Source: Hyphomonadaceae bacterium UBA4763
GTDB taxonomy: Bacteria > Pseudomonadota > Alphaproteobacteria > Caulobacterales > Aquidulcibacteraceae
Reading direction: 5' to 3'
NCBI GenBank assembly: GCA_002403455.1
Contig: DHHV01000149.1
Location: 1,083-6,944, forward strand
DNA: 5,862 nt
In this document: positions 5,760 to 5,862 of the stretch, piece after piece
Numbering within the stretch: the stretch's first letter is position 1
Layout of the letters: every line of letters starts with the position of its first letter
The notes under the pieces: model-generated
Databases searched by the model: none
What the model was told of the DNA's origin: nothing
The model's input: only the letters and a program-made list of their open reading frames with translations
Made by a program: the position numbers and the translations under genes

Positions 5760-5804
5760 GATGACGAATGCCCATTGTTTCGGTCCCAATGGCAAAAGGC
5801 GTAA

Positions 5805-5829
5805 ACGACAGAGCGTTTCGATCTGTCGT
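5805..5829. repeat. 25-bp inverted repeat upstream of parDE
   Basis: The arms ACGACAGA (5805-5812) and TCTGTCGT (5822-5829) are perfectly complementary. After one G/A mismatch two more C-G pairs close on a TTT loop, so 10 of 11 pairs form. The element lies about 45 bp beyond the candidate parDE -35 box. It could be an operator or the terminator stem of a minus-strand gene ending near the window edge; read that way it is followed only by an interrupted T-rich stretch (TTACGCCTTTT). I see no convincing gene in the rest of 5712-5862. Confidence 0.6.
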
Positions 5830-5862
5830 CTGCCGATGACAACCCCTCCCCGCGCGCCGGCG

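Noticed and set aside
5497..5775. Minus-strand frame of 92 codons overlapping parD
   Set aside because: It is a shifted shadow of parD, Arg-rich with no domain; parD has a ribbon-helix-helix pattern, ribosome site and partner toxin.
5761..5862. Plus-strand ATG frame open to the right edge
   Set aside because: Only 34 codons are visible, with no ribosome site and no recognisable sequence, and it overlaps the dyad; not enough to call a gene.

Overview
The window looks like a piece of a high-GC Gram-negative chromosome, most likely an alphaproteobacterium. This is inferred from GC-rich codon use in katG and its neighbour, a Sec signal peptide ending AWA-QA, a DUF2256 small protein and a ParDE module. 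No rRNA or other marker is present, so the taxonomy is tentative.

Left part (1-989, + strand): the window opens inside a perfect 6-bp periodic array of 35 hexamers (1-210). In the frame with the best codon use it encodes the C-terminal Gln-Ala/Gln-Ser/His-Ser tail of a protein whose beginning lies off the left edge. Its TGA stop overlaps the TTG start of a 255-residue multi-pass membrane protein of unknown function (222-989), so the two are probably a translationally coupled pair. Middle-left (1009-2373, - strand): a secreted 454-residue protein, convergent with the membrane protein, is built from three copies of a four-cysteine module that I do not recognise as a named family.

Centre (2569-4767, - strand): katG, a complete catalase-peroxidase with all catalytic residues, followed by a strong intrinsic terminator (2506-2542). 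The intergenic region upstream (4768-4937) is divergent with a 52-residue DUF2256 zinc-ribbon-like gene (4938-5096, +). It holds a near-perfect 20-bp palindrome placed like an operator and a repeated ATCGATTTTG element.

Right part (5146-5711, - strand): a ParD/ParE type II toxin-antitoxin operon of distinctly lower GC, with antitoxin first and the toxin start overlapping the antitoxin stop as TTGA. Upstream of it to the window end (5712-5862) are a candidate promoter and a 25-bp dyad, with no confident gene.

The parts with least precedent known to me are the hexamer-repeat tail coupled to the membrane protein and the triple four-Cys secreted protein. katG, DUF2256 and parDE belong to known families.
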